64,000 nucleotides of DNA, from NCBI RefSeq assembly GCF_038050405.1, contig NZ_CP150900.1, positions 620,001-684,000 on the forward strand. The letters run 5' to 3'. Numbering within the stretch: position 1 is the stretch's first letter; every line of letters starts with the position of its first letter. This stretch comes from Paraburkholderia sp. IMGN_8. GTDB lineage: Bacteria > Pseudomonadota > Gammaproteobacteria > Burkholderiales > Burkholderiaceae. The translations under genes were made by a program, and so were the position numbers. Below the pieces are notes generated by a model. It was not told where the DNA came from. It did no database searches and was given only the letters and a program-made list of their open reading frames with translations. Shown here one piece after another: positions 44,891 through 53,525 of the stretch.

Positions 44891-45097
44891 TTAATCTTTA
44901 ATAATAATGGTGGCGGCGAGTGCGGCCATTATCTGATGGCTTGGCGTGTCGTGGAATTTCCAGTTAAGAATGGCCTCATTCAGCTGTTTGTTATATAGTT
45001 CGACTGTATTTGGGGTGGTCGAGCCGGGCGGGGCGAAAAGCATGTAGCATTCGAGCTCGGCTTCTGTGAGATGAATTAAATTGCCTGAACGTAACAA
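44891..45097 (-). CDS. short hypothetical protein, second gene of an island operon
   Basis: 68 residues beginning at a TTG with a strong AGGAGGG five nt upstream, which decides the start (LRSGNLIHLTEAELECYMLF … NTVELYNKQLNEAILNWKF). Helical; no family recognised. It lies 26 nt after the gene at 45124–45387. Confidence 0.6.
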   Translation of the reverse strand: MLRSGNLIHLTEAELECYMLFAPPGSTTPNTVELYNKQLNEAILNWKFHDTPSHQIMAALAATIIIKD

Positions 45098-45123
45098 TTA
45101 CCCTCCTGCGGGCATCTATCGTC

Positions 45124-45387
45124 TTAGACTGTGTGCGATTTGTCCTTAATAGAGCGAGTTACTGCCTGCTTAAATCGACTCCAGATTTCTTCCAGCTCAA
45201 TGGATTGGCAAACATCGAGTCGCTCCGCAAAACAGCGTATTTCGACGCAGAGATTATCGATGCCGTCCCCCCAAACATTCGCGGTGACGGTTCCGAACTC
45301 CAGTCTGCGTTCGAGGGAAATACCATCGTCCCGTTTCTGGACCGACCATCCATCAATAAGGGCCCAGTGAACAAAGTGCTCCATCAT
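45124..45387 (-). CDS. hypothetical protein, first gene of an island operon
   Basis: 87 residues (MMEHFVHWALIDGWSVQKRD … VTANVWGDGIDNLCVEIRCF … IELEEIWSRFKQAVTRSIKD). Small, acidic, alpha/beta; no family recognised. First of three co-directional small genes. A short hairpin flanked by ACCTAG direct repeats lies 7–38 nt upstream. Confidence 0.6.
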   Translation of the reverse strand: MMEHFVHWALIDGWSVQKRDDGISLERRLEFGTVTANVWGDGIDNLCVEIRCFAERLDVCQSIELEEIWSRFKQAVTRSIKDKSHTV

Positions 45388-45393
45388 GCGATG

Positions 45394-45425
45394 ACCTAGT
45401 GCGCAGACAAGGCGTCTGCACCTAG
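45394..45425. repeat. hairpin flanked by ACCTAG direct repeats
   Basis: ACCTAG (45394–45399) and ACCTAG (45420–45425) flank GCAGAC-AAGGC-GTCTGC (45403–45419 region). Confidence 0.5.
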
Positions 45426-45494
45426 TTATAGTGACCGCGCTGGCAGCCAGCAGACTGGGCTCCGCGCGAGCGGATACTAATCGCTACATGTCTT

Positions 45495-45506
45495 GTCGAT
45501 ATCGAC
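45495..45506. promoter_or_regulatory. 12-bp palindrome just upstream of a small gene
   Basis: GTCGATATCGAC is perfectly self-complementary and lies 13 nt before the ATG at 45520, overlapping where a -10 or ribosome site would be; a candidate autoregulatory operator. Confidence 0.45.
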
Positions 45507-45519
45507 GACAGGACATCGT

Positions 45520-45897
45520 ATGACAACTCATAGTAGCAAGCGCACTGCCGTCGGCGAGGCGCTGGCACCGGCCGTTTTGGTCGTTCGGACTCGTCTTCGT
45601 GAGGTGCTGAACGCGCAATTGCACGAGTCGGCATGCCCAATCTCCGATGCCGGGCTCGAAGCTCTTTGTCGGCAGGTAGGAATATCACCCTTACCGGAAA
45701 CGTTACGCGCCAAGCTGCTCGCGCTCGAAATTTTTGCTGCGCGAGCCTTGCCGCTTTTCGCTGAACTCGAAAGCGGGGGACTTCGAGGGCAGACCGAGCA
45801 TCATTTCAAAAGATGGTGTGATGCGATTCGACGCGCCGATGTGCAACGAGCGCGTGCCGAGGCCATCAACTGCCGCCTTTGGGAAGGCGGCGACTGA
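45520..45897 (+). CDS. hypothetical protein
   Basis: 125 residues from MTTHSSKRTAVGEALAPAVL, with AGGA six nt upstream. Helical, alanine/arginine-rich; no family recognised (… LCRQVGISPLPETLRAKLLA … EHHFKRWCDAIRRADVQRAR). Converges with the methyltransferase gene, with a GC hairpin (45924–45943, CAGGCCCC/GGGGCCTG) between. Confidence 0.55.
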   Translation: MTTHSSKRTAVGEALAPAVLVVRTRLREVLNAQLHESACPISDAGLEALCRQVGISPLPETLRAKLLALEIFAARALPLFAELESGGLRGQTEHHFKRWCDAIRRADVQRARAEAINCRLWEGGD

Positions 45898-45948
45898 CGG
45901 CGTTTGCGATTTCTCTGATTACGCAGGCCCCGGCTGGGGCCTGCTGTT

Positions 45949-46857
45949 CTAGTATGTGAGGAGAAGCCGGTCTGCAACGTGGTGAGCATCGCCGGTTTGG
46001 TCGGCTAGCTGGAAGCGCTTCAACATTGACGAACCCAGATGGACGAAAACTTCCCGCTCGAACAGGCCGTCTGGGATAGGTAGCTCGACCGTCTTGCCCC
46101 CGGACTTCTTGGTACCGTCCAGGCTGAGCGCGACGCGTACGTGCCTACGCTTCAGCGCCTCAATCACCGAGAATAGCCGCGATACGCTGAAGTCTTGTGC
46201 GCCGTAAATGATGGTTTGCGAGTCAACGTACGGAGGGTCCAGGTAAACGAGGTCGCCTGCCTGGGAGCTAGCGAGCGCATGTTCGAAATCGCTGTGAACG
46301 AATCTTGCGCCTTTTGTGCGCGCGGCCCAAATGTGTGCGCGTTCAGCGAAGTTCGATGGCGGCATCGGCTTGTGCGGTCCGCAAGGCGTACTCATATAAC
46401 CGTCTGCCTTCCGGAAGCGCACCACTCCTCCGTAGCACACCCGCGACAAGAACAGCAAATCCGCACCATTGGGCCCCGAGTTGTACGACGCCTTGACTCG
46501 CTCGTATGCCCCCTCTTTGCCGAGGCTGTCGATTAACGCGTGGCGTTCACTGTACCATTCGATGAGGCCGTCGGTGTCATCGTGCAGCTTCTCCCAGATT
46601 TCGACCAATGGGCGAAATATGTCGCTGGCCACTGCACGCTGCGGCGCTAGCGTCGCTAGCACTGCGCCGCTTCCGAGGAACGGCTCGAAATATGTGCCGT
46701 AGTCGTTCGGGAAATATGTGATGATTTCCCGCGCGAACTTCTGCTTATTGCCTATCCACTTGAGCAACTGCCCTTTGAGGGCAGGCAATGTAGGCTCGGT
46801 GAAAGGAAATTCGACTTGGACGGGGTAACTTTCGTCTTCTAGTTCTAGAAGGGACAT
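45949..46857 (-). CDS. D12-class (Dam-like) adenine-specific DNA methyltransferase
   Basis: 302 residues from MSLLELEDESYPVQVEFPF. Order of motifs is that of alpha-class N6-adenine methyltransferases: the start motif KGQLLKWIGNKQKF, the SAM-binding FEPFLGSGAV, the target-recognition region with CYGGVVRFRKADGYMSTPCG, and the catalytic DPPY in LVYLDPPYVDS. It probably protects DNA against the product of the divergent gene whose start codon is 13 nt away. An alternative start at 46932 would overlap that gene. Recognition sequence unknown. Confidence 0.9.
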   Translation of the reverse strand: MSLLELEDESYPVQVEFPFTEPTLPALKGQLLKWIGNKQKFAREIITYFPNDYGTYFEPFLGSGAVLATLAPQRAVASDIFRPLVEIWEKLHDDTDGLIEWYSERHALIDSLGKEGAYERVKASYNSGPNGADLLFLSRVCYGGVVRFRKADGYMSTPCGPHKPMPPSNFAERAHIWAARTKGARFVHSDFEHALASSQAGDLVYLDPPYVDSQTIIYGAQDFSVSRLFSVIEALKRRHVRVALSLDGTKKSGGKTVELPIPDGLFEREVFVHLGSSMLKRFQLADQTGDAHHVADRLLLTY

Positions 46858-46870
46858 AAATGGGGAATCA

Positions 46871-47776
46871 ATGAGAGCTGATAAAAGGTTTGTTGCCCAA
46901 AGCAAGTCGTTTTGGGCGCATGTGCGAAGCATTAGTGAGGCGCTGGGCTACACCGAGCGTTCCACCAGTCGAATCCGGACTCTCACGGCAGCGGACATCA
47001 CGAAAGCGTTTAAGAAGCTGGGACTCTCCTCGGCACACCTCGTCGTCAACGGGCAATTGTCTCACCTTGGTGAGGCACTGTGCGCCTACTTCGGCTACCG
47101 CGCAACCGTTCTCAATGATTTCGTTCAGCCTCGACTCATGGACGCCGCCCAAGCGGCAGAGCTCTACGAAGAAATGAAGGCGCGGCTCAAGCCTCGCTTG
47201 GCCGAGACGATGAACAAACAGAGCGGCGACATGAAGAAAGTCGCGTACCTCACTGCTCTGGTCAATATGATTGTCGAAAGTGTCGCCGGTTTCGACGGTT
47301 TTAACCCTAACCCGGGCCAGTTGACAACGTTCACGCGGGACTCGCAACCCCTTCGGACGTTGTCGCGCCGCGTCGATGGCGCTCTACCTGGCGTCGTCAA
47401 CCCGGTCGCCCTCTGGGAAATCAAGGAATACTACTACACGACTACCTTCGGTAGTCGAGTTGCTGACGGCGTCTATGAGACGCTGCTCGACGGAATGGAA
47501 CTTGAAGAAATGCGTGAGCACGAAGGGCGCCACGTGGAGCACGCGCTCATCATCGACGCGCACTTTACGTGGTGGGTGAAAGGGCGCAGTTACCTTTGTC
47601 GCATCATCGACATGTTGCATATGGGCTATGTGGACGAAGTTATCTTCGGTCGAGAGGTAGTGGAGAGGCTTCCCGCGCTGGTTAAGGAGTGGGTTGCTCT
47701 GGCCCGACAACCGGCTGCCGAGCCAAAGCTCAGGGGTGAGGCGGAAAAGCAATTGCGCCTAGTTGAAGAGGAGTGA
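46871..47776 (+). CDS. candidate type II restriction endonuclease
   Basis: 301 residues (MRADKRFVAQSKSFWAHVRS…). I do not recognise a named family. The stretch NPVALWEIKEYYYTTTFGSR contains a W-E-I-K that fits the E-x-K half of a PD-(D/E)xK nuclease site. Head-to-head placement with an adenine methyltransferase is the usual layout of type II R-M systems, and this is the main reason for the call. GGGGA lies 5–9 nt upstream. A terminator hairpin follows at 47870. Confidence 0.6.
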   Translation: MRADKRFVAQSKSFWAHVRSISEALGYTERSTSRIRTLTAADITKAFKKLGLSSAHLVVNGQLSHLGEALCAYFGYRATVLNDFVQPRLMDAAQAAELYEEMKARLKPRLAETMNKQSGDMKKVAYLTALVNMIVESVAGFDGFNPNPGQLTTFTRDSQPLRTLSRRVDGALPGVVNPVALWEIKEYYYTTTFGSRVADGVYETLLDGMELEEMREHEGRHVEHALIIDAHFTWWVKGRSYLCRIIDMLHMGYVDEVIFGREVVERLPALVKEWVALARQPAAEPKLRGEAEKQLRLVEEE

Positions 47777-47869
47777 GCAGGCGAGGCGACCTGCCTGGCG
47801 GCCCTAGTTGCTAGGCGGCTTCCTAGCCCCGGCCCGGGCAGGTCTGAGGCGAAAGCGGAAGAGCCAAAG

Positions 47870-47893
47870 CCCCGGGCCTTTGCCCGGGCGTTT
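47870..47893 (+). terminator. terminator after the restriction-endonuclease candidate
   Basis: CCCGGGC (47871–47877) pairs with GCCCGGG (47882–47888) around CTTT, followed by CGTTTT. Confidence 0.65.
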
Positions 47894-47971
47894 TGCTGAG
47901 ATGGGATGTGAGAAACCGGGCCGATATAGGCCACCTGTTCCATTCATGCCGGATTGAGGTGTTGTCGGTGC

Positions 47972-49780
47972 CTACTTTTTCACCAGTTGCCGCTCGTCTC
48001 CTGTTCGAGGGCTGTCTCGGAACGTCGGCCATGTTGGATAGCCGACCGGAAGCAGTTCTAGGTGCCTTAGAGAGCACATTGCCTCGAGAAGCGGCTCCTC
48101 TGGGTACCAAGTGCTGCCGTAGTATTCCACCCCCGCGTTTGTGTCAGCTCCAGCGTGTCCCGTGAGCGCATCCTGCACTTCTCGGGGCACCTTCGCGCGG
48201 CGCAGTTCATCCCTAAATGTATGGCGCAGGCTGTAAATCGTCTTCTTGGCGTCGGTAATTCCAACCACCTGCCTGAGGAACGGATTCAGGTAGTTCAGCG
48301 TTTGCCGTACCCGGCCCTCGGCGCTGTCTGCGTCGGCATCCTGCGCGGCTGCCTTGCACGGGAGCAGCCATTGTCCATGCGGGATGGTCGCGATGTACTC
48401 GCCGAAGCCCAACTGCATTAGCCAAGGCGGCACGGGCAGATGCCGTACACTGGCATTGCGTTTCGGTATGCGGGCAAGGCCGTCGGGGCTGGTCGTGGGG
48501 CTGAATATGTGTATCCAGTGCTGGCCGCTGTCGTCGATACGAATGTCGTCGCGTACGAGTGTCGCCATTTCCTCCGGCCGAGCACCGAACGCGAAAAGGA
48601 GTAGCGGAAGCCAGTAACTGACGGCGCGTTCTACTCTATGGTCGCTTAGCCAGTAGTTCATCTGACCGAAAAATCGCGTGATTTCATCAGCATCAAGCGG
48701 ATGCCTCTTTGCCTTGGCTACGGTCACGCGCCCGGCTGGCAGGCCGCGGAGCGCCAACGTGTCCAGTTTGATGCCCATCGCCGCATTCACGTCAATGTTT
48801 CCGCGGCTCGTGGCAATCTCGAGAACTGCGCGGACCGCCGCGAGGTACTTGCTAAGGGTTTTACGTTGTACCCCTCGGTCTCTTGCGACTGACTCGAGCC
48901 ACGCAATCACGTGAGGGCGGCCTTTGATGTCGTCGACGCCCGCCGCGTCGACGGGCACATTGTTCGCCGCGATAAACGCAACAAATTGGGTAAAGATATT
49001 TGCAAATTCTTTGCGCGATTTGCCTTTCTTTGCGCCGGTGCTCAGCCAATCGTCAAGGCATTGTCTAAGCAGATACCCGTTGCTTGGTCGTGGCGTGCTC
49101 GCTCGTGTCGGGGATGCGTGTTCTGGCGCGGGCTGGCGGGAGGCGGTAGGCAATGGTGGTGTTGGAACCAACTCCCCGCCAAAACGCGCAAGCGACGCTT
49201 TGATGGCGTTCAGTTCTTCGGCGAGCACACGCATCAGGAACGGTCGCCGGTCTGGACACTCGTCGTCCAGCCGCATGCGATGCTCTTCTTCGAGCAACTC
49301 GGCGACTTCGGCTTCCCATTCTGTGGGAGGCGCCATGCGCCGTACGCCGCGCTTTAGCTCGGTGAGTCGGCGGTTTAGTTCTTGCTCGTACTCATCCAGC
49401 TCTTGCGCAGTCAGTGTTGGCACTTGCTCGTCATGCCACGCGAGCGTGCGTGCCTGCCACGATTCGGCGAATTCGTTCAGCCGTTCCCGGTCCTCGTCGG
49501 TCAGCGTCTTGAGTAGCCGCACCGGGCCGGCGGTAAGTCGCAAATCGAGCGAGTCTTGCGCGGCCGCGGCGCGGGCGTTGGCAAGCAGTGTTTCATATTC
49601 GCTCAGCAGCTTTGCATATTGCTCGCGCTGCCTCGACGGGTCTTTGCCAAGTGTCCGCTTGAACACTTTTTGGCCGTCCGCATAGATGCGGAGATTGACC
49701 GGGATGATGGCTCGAAAATGCGGCACGGAAGTGCCGGTCGGATGAATTACATAAGGAAGCTTGGCCAATTCGTCGTCCAT
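47972..49780 (-). CDS. tyrosine-type site-specific integrase of the island
   Basis: 602 residues from MDDELAKLPYVIHPTGTSVP. The long N-terminal half is coiled-coil-like and charged; a core-binding domain follows (LDDWLSTGAKKGKSRKEFAN), then the catalytic domain: first arginine in FGARPEEMATLV, H-x-x-R in LRHTFRDEL, histidine in LTGHAG and nucleophile tyrosine in VEYYG. All catalytic residues are present, so it is probably active. It starts 148 nt from the tRNA-side att repeat. The size is larger than phage lambda-type integrases. The frame is open to 49855. Confidence 0.93.
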   Translation of the reverse strand: MDDELAKLPYVIHPTGTSVPHFRAIIPVNLRIYADGQKVFKRTLGKDPSRQREQYAKLLSEYETLLANARAAAAQDSLDLRLTAGPVRLLKTLTDEDRERLNEFAESWQARTLAWHDEQVPTLTAQELDEYEQELNRRLTELKRGVRRMAPPTEWEAEVAELLEEEHRMRLDDECPDRRPFLMRVLAEELNAIKASLARFGGELVPTPPLPTASRQPAPEHASPTRASTPRPSNGYLLRQCLDDWLSTGAKKGKSRKEFANIFTQFVAFIAANNVPVDAAGVDDIKGRPHVIAWLESVARDRGVQRKTLSKYLAAVRAVLEIATSRGNIDVNAAMGIKLDTLALRGLPAGRVTVAKAKRHPLDADEITRFFGQMNYWLSDHRVERAVSYWLPLLLFAFGARPEEMATLVRDDIRIDDSGQHWIHIFSPTTSPDGLARIPKRNASVRHLPVPPWLMQLGFGEYIATIPHGQWLLPCKAAAQDADADSAEGRVRQTLNYLNPFLRQVVGITDAKKTIYSLRHTFRDELRRAKVPREVQDALTGHAGADTNAGVEYYGSTWYPEEPLLEAMCSLRHLELLPVGYPTWPTFRDSPRTGDERQLVKK

Positions 49781-49896
49781 CGGATGTGGACCTCCCTGCG
49801 AGCCCGGGTTGTACCAGTCATTTGTACCAGCAGGCTTATCGGCCAAACGCGCCAAGTCCTTGAATTGACTGAAAGCGTATAAAAATCAAGGACGAC

Positions 49897-49922
49897 AAAA
49901 AGCCCGCCGAAGCGGGCTTTTT
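49897..49922. terminator. terminator at the tRNA end of the island
   Basis: AAAAAGCCCGC (49897–49907) pairs with GCGGGCTTTTT (49912–49922) around CGAA. It reads as terminator of the leftward tRNA-Met gene and was brought in by the island. Confidence 0.88.
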
Positions 49923-49927
49923 GAATT

Positions 49928-50004
<77 letters not shown>

Positions 50005-50089
50005 GAAAGAAGCGAAATTATGAGGATAGTGCCGGGGGCTGTCAACCCCTGGCACTCAACTTTTTCAAGTTGGCCTGTCCAGCAGGGTT

Positions 50090-51748
50090 TTAATCGCGGG
50101 CGTAGATGTCCGAGTCCTTGGTTTCCTTGACGAACAGCATGCCGATCACGAAGGTGATCAACGCAATCACGATCGGATACCACAGCCCCGAGTAGATGTT
50201 GCCCTTCGCCGCGACGATCGCGAACGCGGTTGCCGGCAGGAAGCCGCCGAACCAGCCATTGCCGATGTGATACGGCAGCGACATCGACGTATAGCGGATG
50301 CGCGTCGGGAACATCTCCACCAGCATGGCCGCGATCGGCCCGTACACCATCGTCACGTAGATCACCAGGATCGTCAGGATCACCACGCTCATCGGCCAGT
50401 TGATCTGCGATGGATCGGCCTTCGGCGGGTAGCCGGCGGTCTTGAGCGTCGTAGCGATGGTCTTGTCGAACACCTTGGCCTGGTCTTTCGCGTCCGCGGC
50501 CTTGCCGTCGTACGCGTTGACCACGGTATCGCCGACCTTGATCTCGGCCAGTGTGCCCGCCGGCGCCGCGACGTTCTCATAGTTCAGGCCGGCCTTCGAC
50601 AGCGCGCTCTTCGCGATGTCGCACGACGACGTGAACTTCGACGTGCCGACCGGGTTGAACTGGAACGAGCACTCGGCAGGATCCGCGATCACGACGATCG
50701 GCGACTTCGCGGTGGCGGTTTCCAGCGCCGGGTTCGTGTAGTGCGCGAGCGCCTTGAACAGCGGGAAGTACGTGCACGCGGCGATCAGCAGGCCGGCCAT
50801 GATGATCGGCTTGCGGCCGATCCGGTCCGACAGCGATCCGAAGAACACGAAGAATGGCGTGCCGATCAGCAGTGCGATCGCGATCAGGATGTTGGCGGTG
50901 GCGCCGTCGACCTTCAGCGTCTGCGTGAGGAAGAACAGCGTGTAGAACTGACCCGTGTACCAGACTACGGCCTGGCCGGCGGTCAGGCCGATCAGCGCGA
51001 GAATCACGACCTTCAGGTTTTTCCACTGGCCGAATGCTTCGGACAGCGGCGCCTTCGAGGTCTTGCCTTCAGCCTTGATGCGCTCGAACACCGGCGATTC
51101 ATGCAGTTGCAGCCGGATCCACACCGACACGCCGAGCAGGATGATCGACGCGACGAACGGAATGCGCCAGCCCCAGGCGCCGAACGCGTCTTCGCCCATT
51201 GCCGTGCGCACGCCGAGAATCACCAGCAGCGACAGGAACAGCCCGAGCGTCGCGGTCGTCTGGATCCATGCGGTGTAGAAGCCGCGGCGTCCCGCGGGCG
51301 CATGTTCGGCCACGTACGTGGCAGCACCGCCGTACTCGCCGCCGAGCGCGAGACCTTGCAGCATCCGCATCGCGATGAAGATCACCGGCGACGCAAAGCC
51401 GATTGCCGCGTAGCCTGGCAGAAAGCCGACCAGGCACGTCGACAGACCCATGATCACGATCGTGATGAGGAACGTGTACTTGCGTCCGACCATATCGCCG
51501 AGGCGCCCGAACACGATCGCGCCGAACGGCCGCACCGCGAAGCCCGCAGCGAAGCTGAGCAGCGTGAAGATGAAGCCGGCGGTCGGGTTGACGCCGGAGA
51601 AGAAACTCTTGCTGATGAAGGCCGCAAGCGAGCCGGCCAGATAGAAGTCGTACCACTCGAAAACCGTACCCAGCGACGATGCGAAGATCACCCGCTTCTC
51701 TTCTCGCGTCATGGGCTCGTGCGAGATTTGCCCGCCAACGGTAGCCAT
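50090..51748 (-). CDS. MHS-family (MFS) metabolite:H+ symporter with a large loop insertion
   Basis: 552 residues. The metabolite:H+ symporter pattern is clear: ASSLGTVFEWYDFYLAGSLA, GRLGDMVGRKYTFL and ALGGEYGGAATYVAEHAP; relatives carry organic acids, proline/betaine or shikimate. About 120 residues between the helix near IIMAGLLIAACTYFPLFKAL and WPMSVVILTILVIYV form a hydrophilic insertion with two cysteines, making it longer than the usual ~430–450. GGAGA precedes the ATG. Substrate not predictable. Stands alone next to the tRNA. Confidence 0.87.
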   Translation of the reverse strand: MATVGGQISHEPMTREEKRVIFASSLGTVFEWYDFYLAGSLAAFISKSFFSGVNPTAGFIFTLLSFAAGFAVRPFGAIVFGRLGDMVGRKYTFLITIVIMGLSTCLVGFLPGYAAIGFASPVIFIAMRMLQGLALGGEYGGAATYVAEHAPAGRRGFYTAWIQTTATLGLFLSLLVILGVRTAMGEDAFGAWGWRIPFVASIILLGVSVWIRLQLHESPVFERIKAEGKTSKAPLSEAFGQWKNLKVVILALIGLTAGQAVVWYTGQFYTLFFLTQTLKVDGATANILIAIALLIGTPFFVFFGSLSDRIGRKPIIMAGLLIAACTYFPLFKALAHYTNPALETATAKSPIVVIADPAECSFQFNPVGTSKFTSSCDIAKSALSKAGLNYENVAAPAGTLAEIKVGDTVVNAYDGKAADAKDQAKVFDKTIATTLKTAGYPPKADPSQINWPMSVVILTILVIYVTMVYGPIAAMLVEMFPTRIRYTSMSLPYHIGNGWFGGFLPATAFAIVAAKGNIYSGLWYPIVIALITFVIGMLFVKETKDSDIYARD

Positions 51749-51977
51749 ATGTCGTCTCCAATATTGATATGTGCACGCGGTTCGCCGGCAAAGGCGTTCC
51801 CGTGGAACCGATTATTGGAGCGGAAACTTACGGCGTACTGACGTGGCGGGGTGAAATGATAGGGCGGGGTGAGAAGGGTGAGTTCGCGCAATGCCTGTCA
51901 ATGTATGGCTAAATGTCGATAATTTGCGACTAAGTTTCTATATTCGCGCGATTACCGATTTTTGAGGCGTTCGCGCG

Positions 51978-53516
51978 TTAGGGTAAGTCCCGTACTCGTT
52001 CGAGCACGCGTAAGCTGACGCGCACAAGCGTTCCGGCGAGCCGCGGCGAGGTTTGGTAGACGTTATCCTCGATGGTCAGTTCGCCGCCATGCATCGTCGC
52101 AATCTCGCGGACGATCGCAAGCCCCAGGCCGCTACCGTCGCCTTCGCGGCCGAGAATCCGGTAGAAGCGCTCGATGACCCGCGCGCGCTCGGCCACCGGA
52201 ATGCCGAGCCCGGTGTCTTCGACTTCCAGATGCACGAGCCGCGCCGGCACGTCATGACGTACCCGCACCGTGATGCGTCCGCCAGCCGGCGTGTAGCGGA
52301 TCGCGTTGTCGATCAGATTCGACAGCATCTCGCGCAGCATGACCGGATTGCCGTCGACTTCGACAGGCTCGTCGGGCGCTTCGTAGCCGAGGTCCATCTG
52401 CTTGGCGAGCGCGGCTTGAACCCAGTCGCGCACGGCGTTGCGCGCTACCTCGGTCAGCTCGACCGGCGCGAAAACCTGCCCCGACATACGGTTCTCCGCG
52501 CGCGCTAACGCAAGCAGCTGCGTGACGAGGCGCGCCGCGTGTTCGGAGCTGGTGGCGATCTGCTCGAGCGAACGGTGGACTTCTTCAGAGGCGTCCTGAC
52601 GCAGCGCCAGTTCGGCCTGCGTGCGCAGGCCGGCAAGCGGCGTTTTCATCTGATGCGCGGCGTCGGCGATGAAGCGCTTTTGCAGCTCCATATTCTGTTC
52701 GAGGCGCGTTAGCAGATCGTTGAACGACGTGACCAGCGGCTCGATTTCCGGCGGCGCGCGGCGTGCTTCGAGCGGCGACAGGTCGTCGGGGCGGCGCGCG
52801 CGGATGTGCACCTGCAGCGCGTGCAGCGGCGCGAGGCCGCGCGACAGCCCGAACCACACCAGCAGGATCGCCAGCGGCAGGATCACGAACTGCGGCAGGA
52901 TCACACCTTTGATGATGTCGTTGGCGAGCTGGCTGCGTTTGTCGAGCGTCTCGGCGACTTGCACCAGTACCGGCTGCGCGCCGGGCGTCTGCGGAAACTC
53001 GACGGTCGTATAGGCGACGCGGATATCGTTGCCGCGCAGCACGTCGTCGCGAAATTCGACGAGGCCGGGCTGCGGCCGGTCTTCCTCATGCGGCAGCGGC
53101 ATGTCGCGCTCGCCGCCCACTAGCTCGCCGCGCGTGCCGAGCACCTGATAGAACACGCTATCGACATTGTCGGTGCGCAGGAAATCGCGGGTGGAGTCGG
53201 GCAGCGCCAGCTCCGCCACGCCGTTGACCGGATGAATCTGGCGGGCGAGCACGTAAGCGTCGGTTTCGAGCGCGCGGTCGAACGGCCCATTGGCGATCGA
53301 CTTGGCGACCAGATAGGTGACTGCGAGGCTCATAGGCCATAGCAACAGCAGCGGCGCCAGCATCCAGTCGAGAATCTCGCCGAACAGCGAGCGCGGGCGT
53401 GCCTGGGCGGCGGCTTCGGTCTCGTCGGGCGGGGCGAACGGGTTGGCGTAGCGCTCGTCGCGTGCCTCGTCGAGGTCCGCCGCGTGCGCCGTGGCGCGAT
53501 CTGCGCGTGCGGACAT
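51978..53516 (-). CDS. two-component sensor histidine kinase, TctE/QseC-like
   Basis: 512 residues. Two membrane helices (about 47–75 and 215–235) bracket a periplasmic TctE-type N-terminal sensor; a HAMP-like linker follows, then the H-box DAAHQMKTPLAGLRTQAELA, N-box MLSNLIDNAIRYT, G1 VEDTGLGIP and G2 GDGSGLGLAIV. It starts 9 nt after the response regulator stop, so they form one operon. TctE relatives often respond to tricarboxylates, but the signal here is unknown. Confidence 0.92.
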   Translation of the reverse strand: MSARADRATAHAADLDEARDERYANPFAPPDETEAAAQARPRSLFGEILDWMLAPLLLLWPMSLAVTYLVAKSIANGPFDRALETDAYVLARQIHPVNGVAELALPDSTRDFLRTDNVDSVFYQVLGTRGELVGGERDMPLPHEEDRPQPGLVEFRDDVLRGNDIRVAYTTVEFPQTPGAQPVLVQVAETLDKRSQLANDIIKGVILPQFVILPLAILLVWFGLSRGLAPLHALQVHIRARRPDDLSPLEARRAPPEIEPLVTSFNDLLTRLEQNMELQKRFIADAAHQMKTPLAGLRTQAELALRQDASEEVHRSLEQIATSSEHAARLVTQLLALARAENRMSGQVFAPVELTEVARNAVRDWVQAALAKQMDLGYEAPDEPVEVDGNPVMLREMLSNLIDNAIRYTPAGGRITVRVRHDVPARLVHLEVEDTGLGIPVAERARVIERFYRILGREGDGSGLGLAIVREIATMHGGELTIEDNVYQTSPRLAGTLVRVSLRVLERVRDLP

Positions 53517-53525
53517 GGGCGCCCT

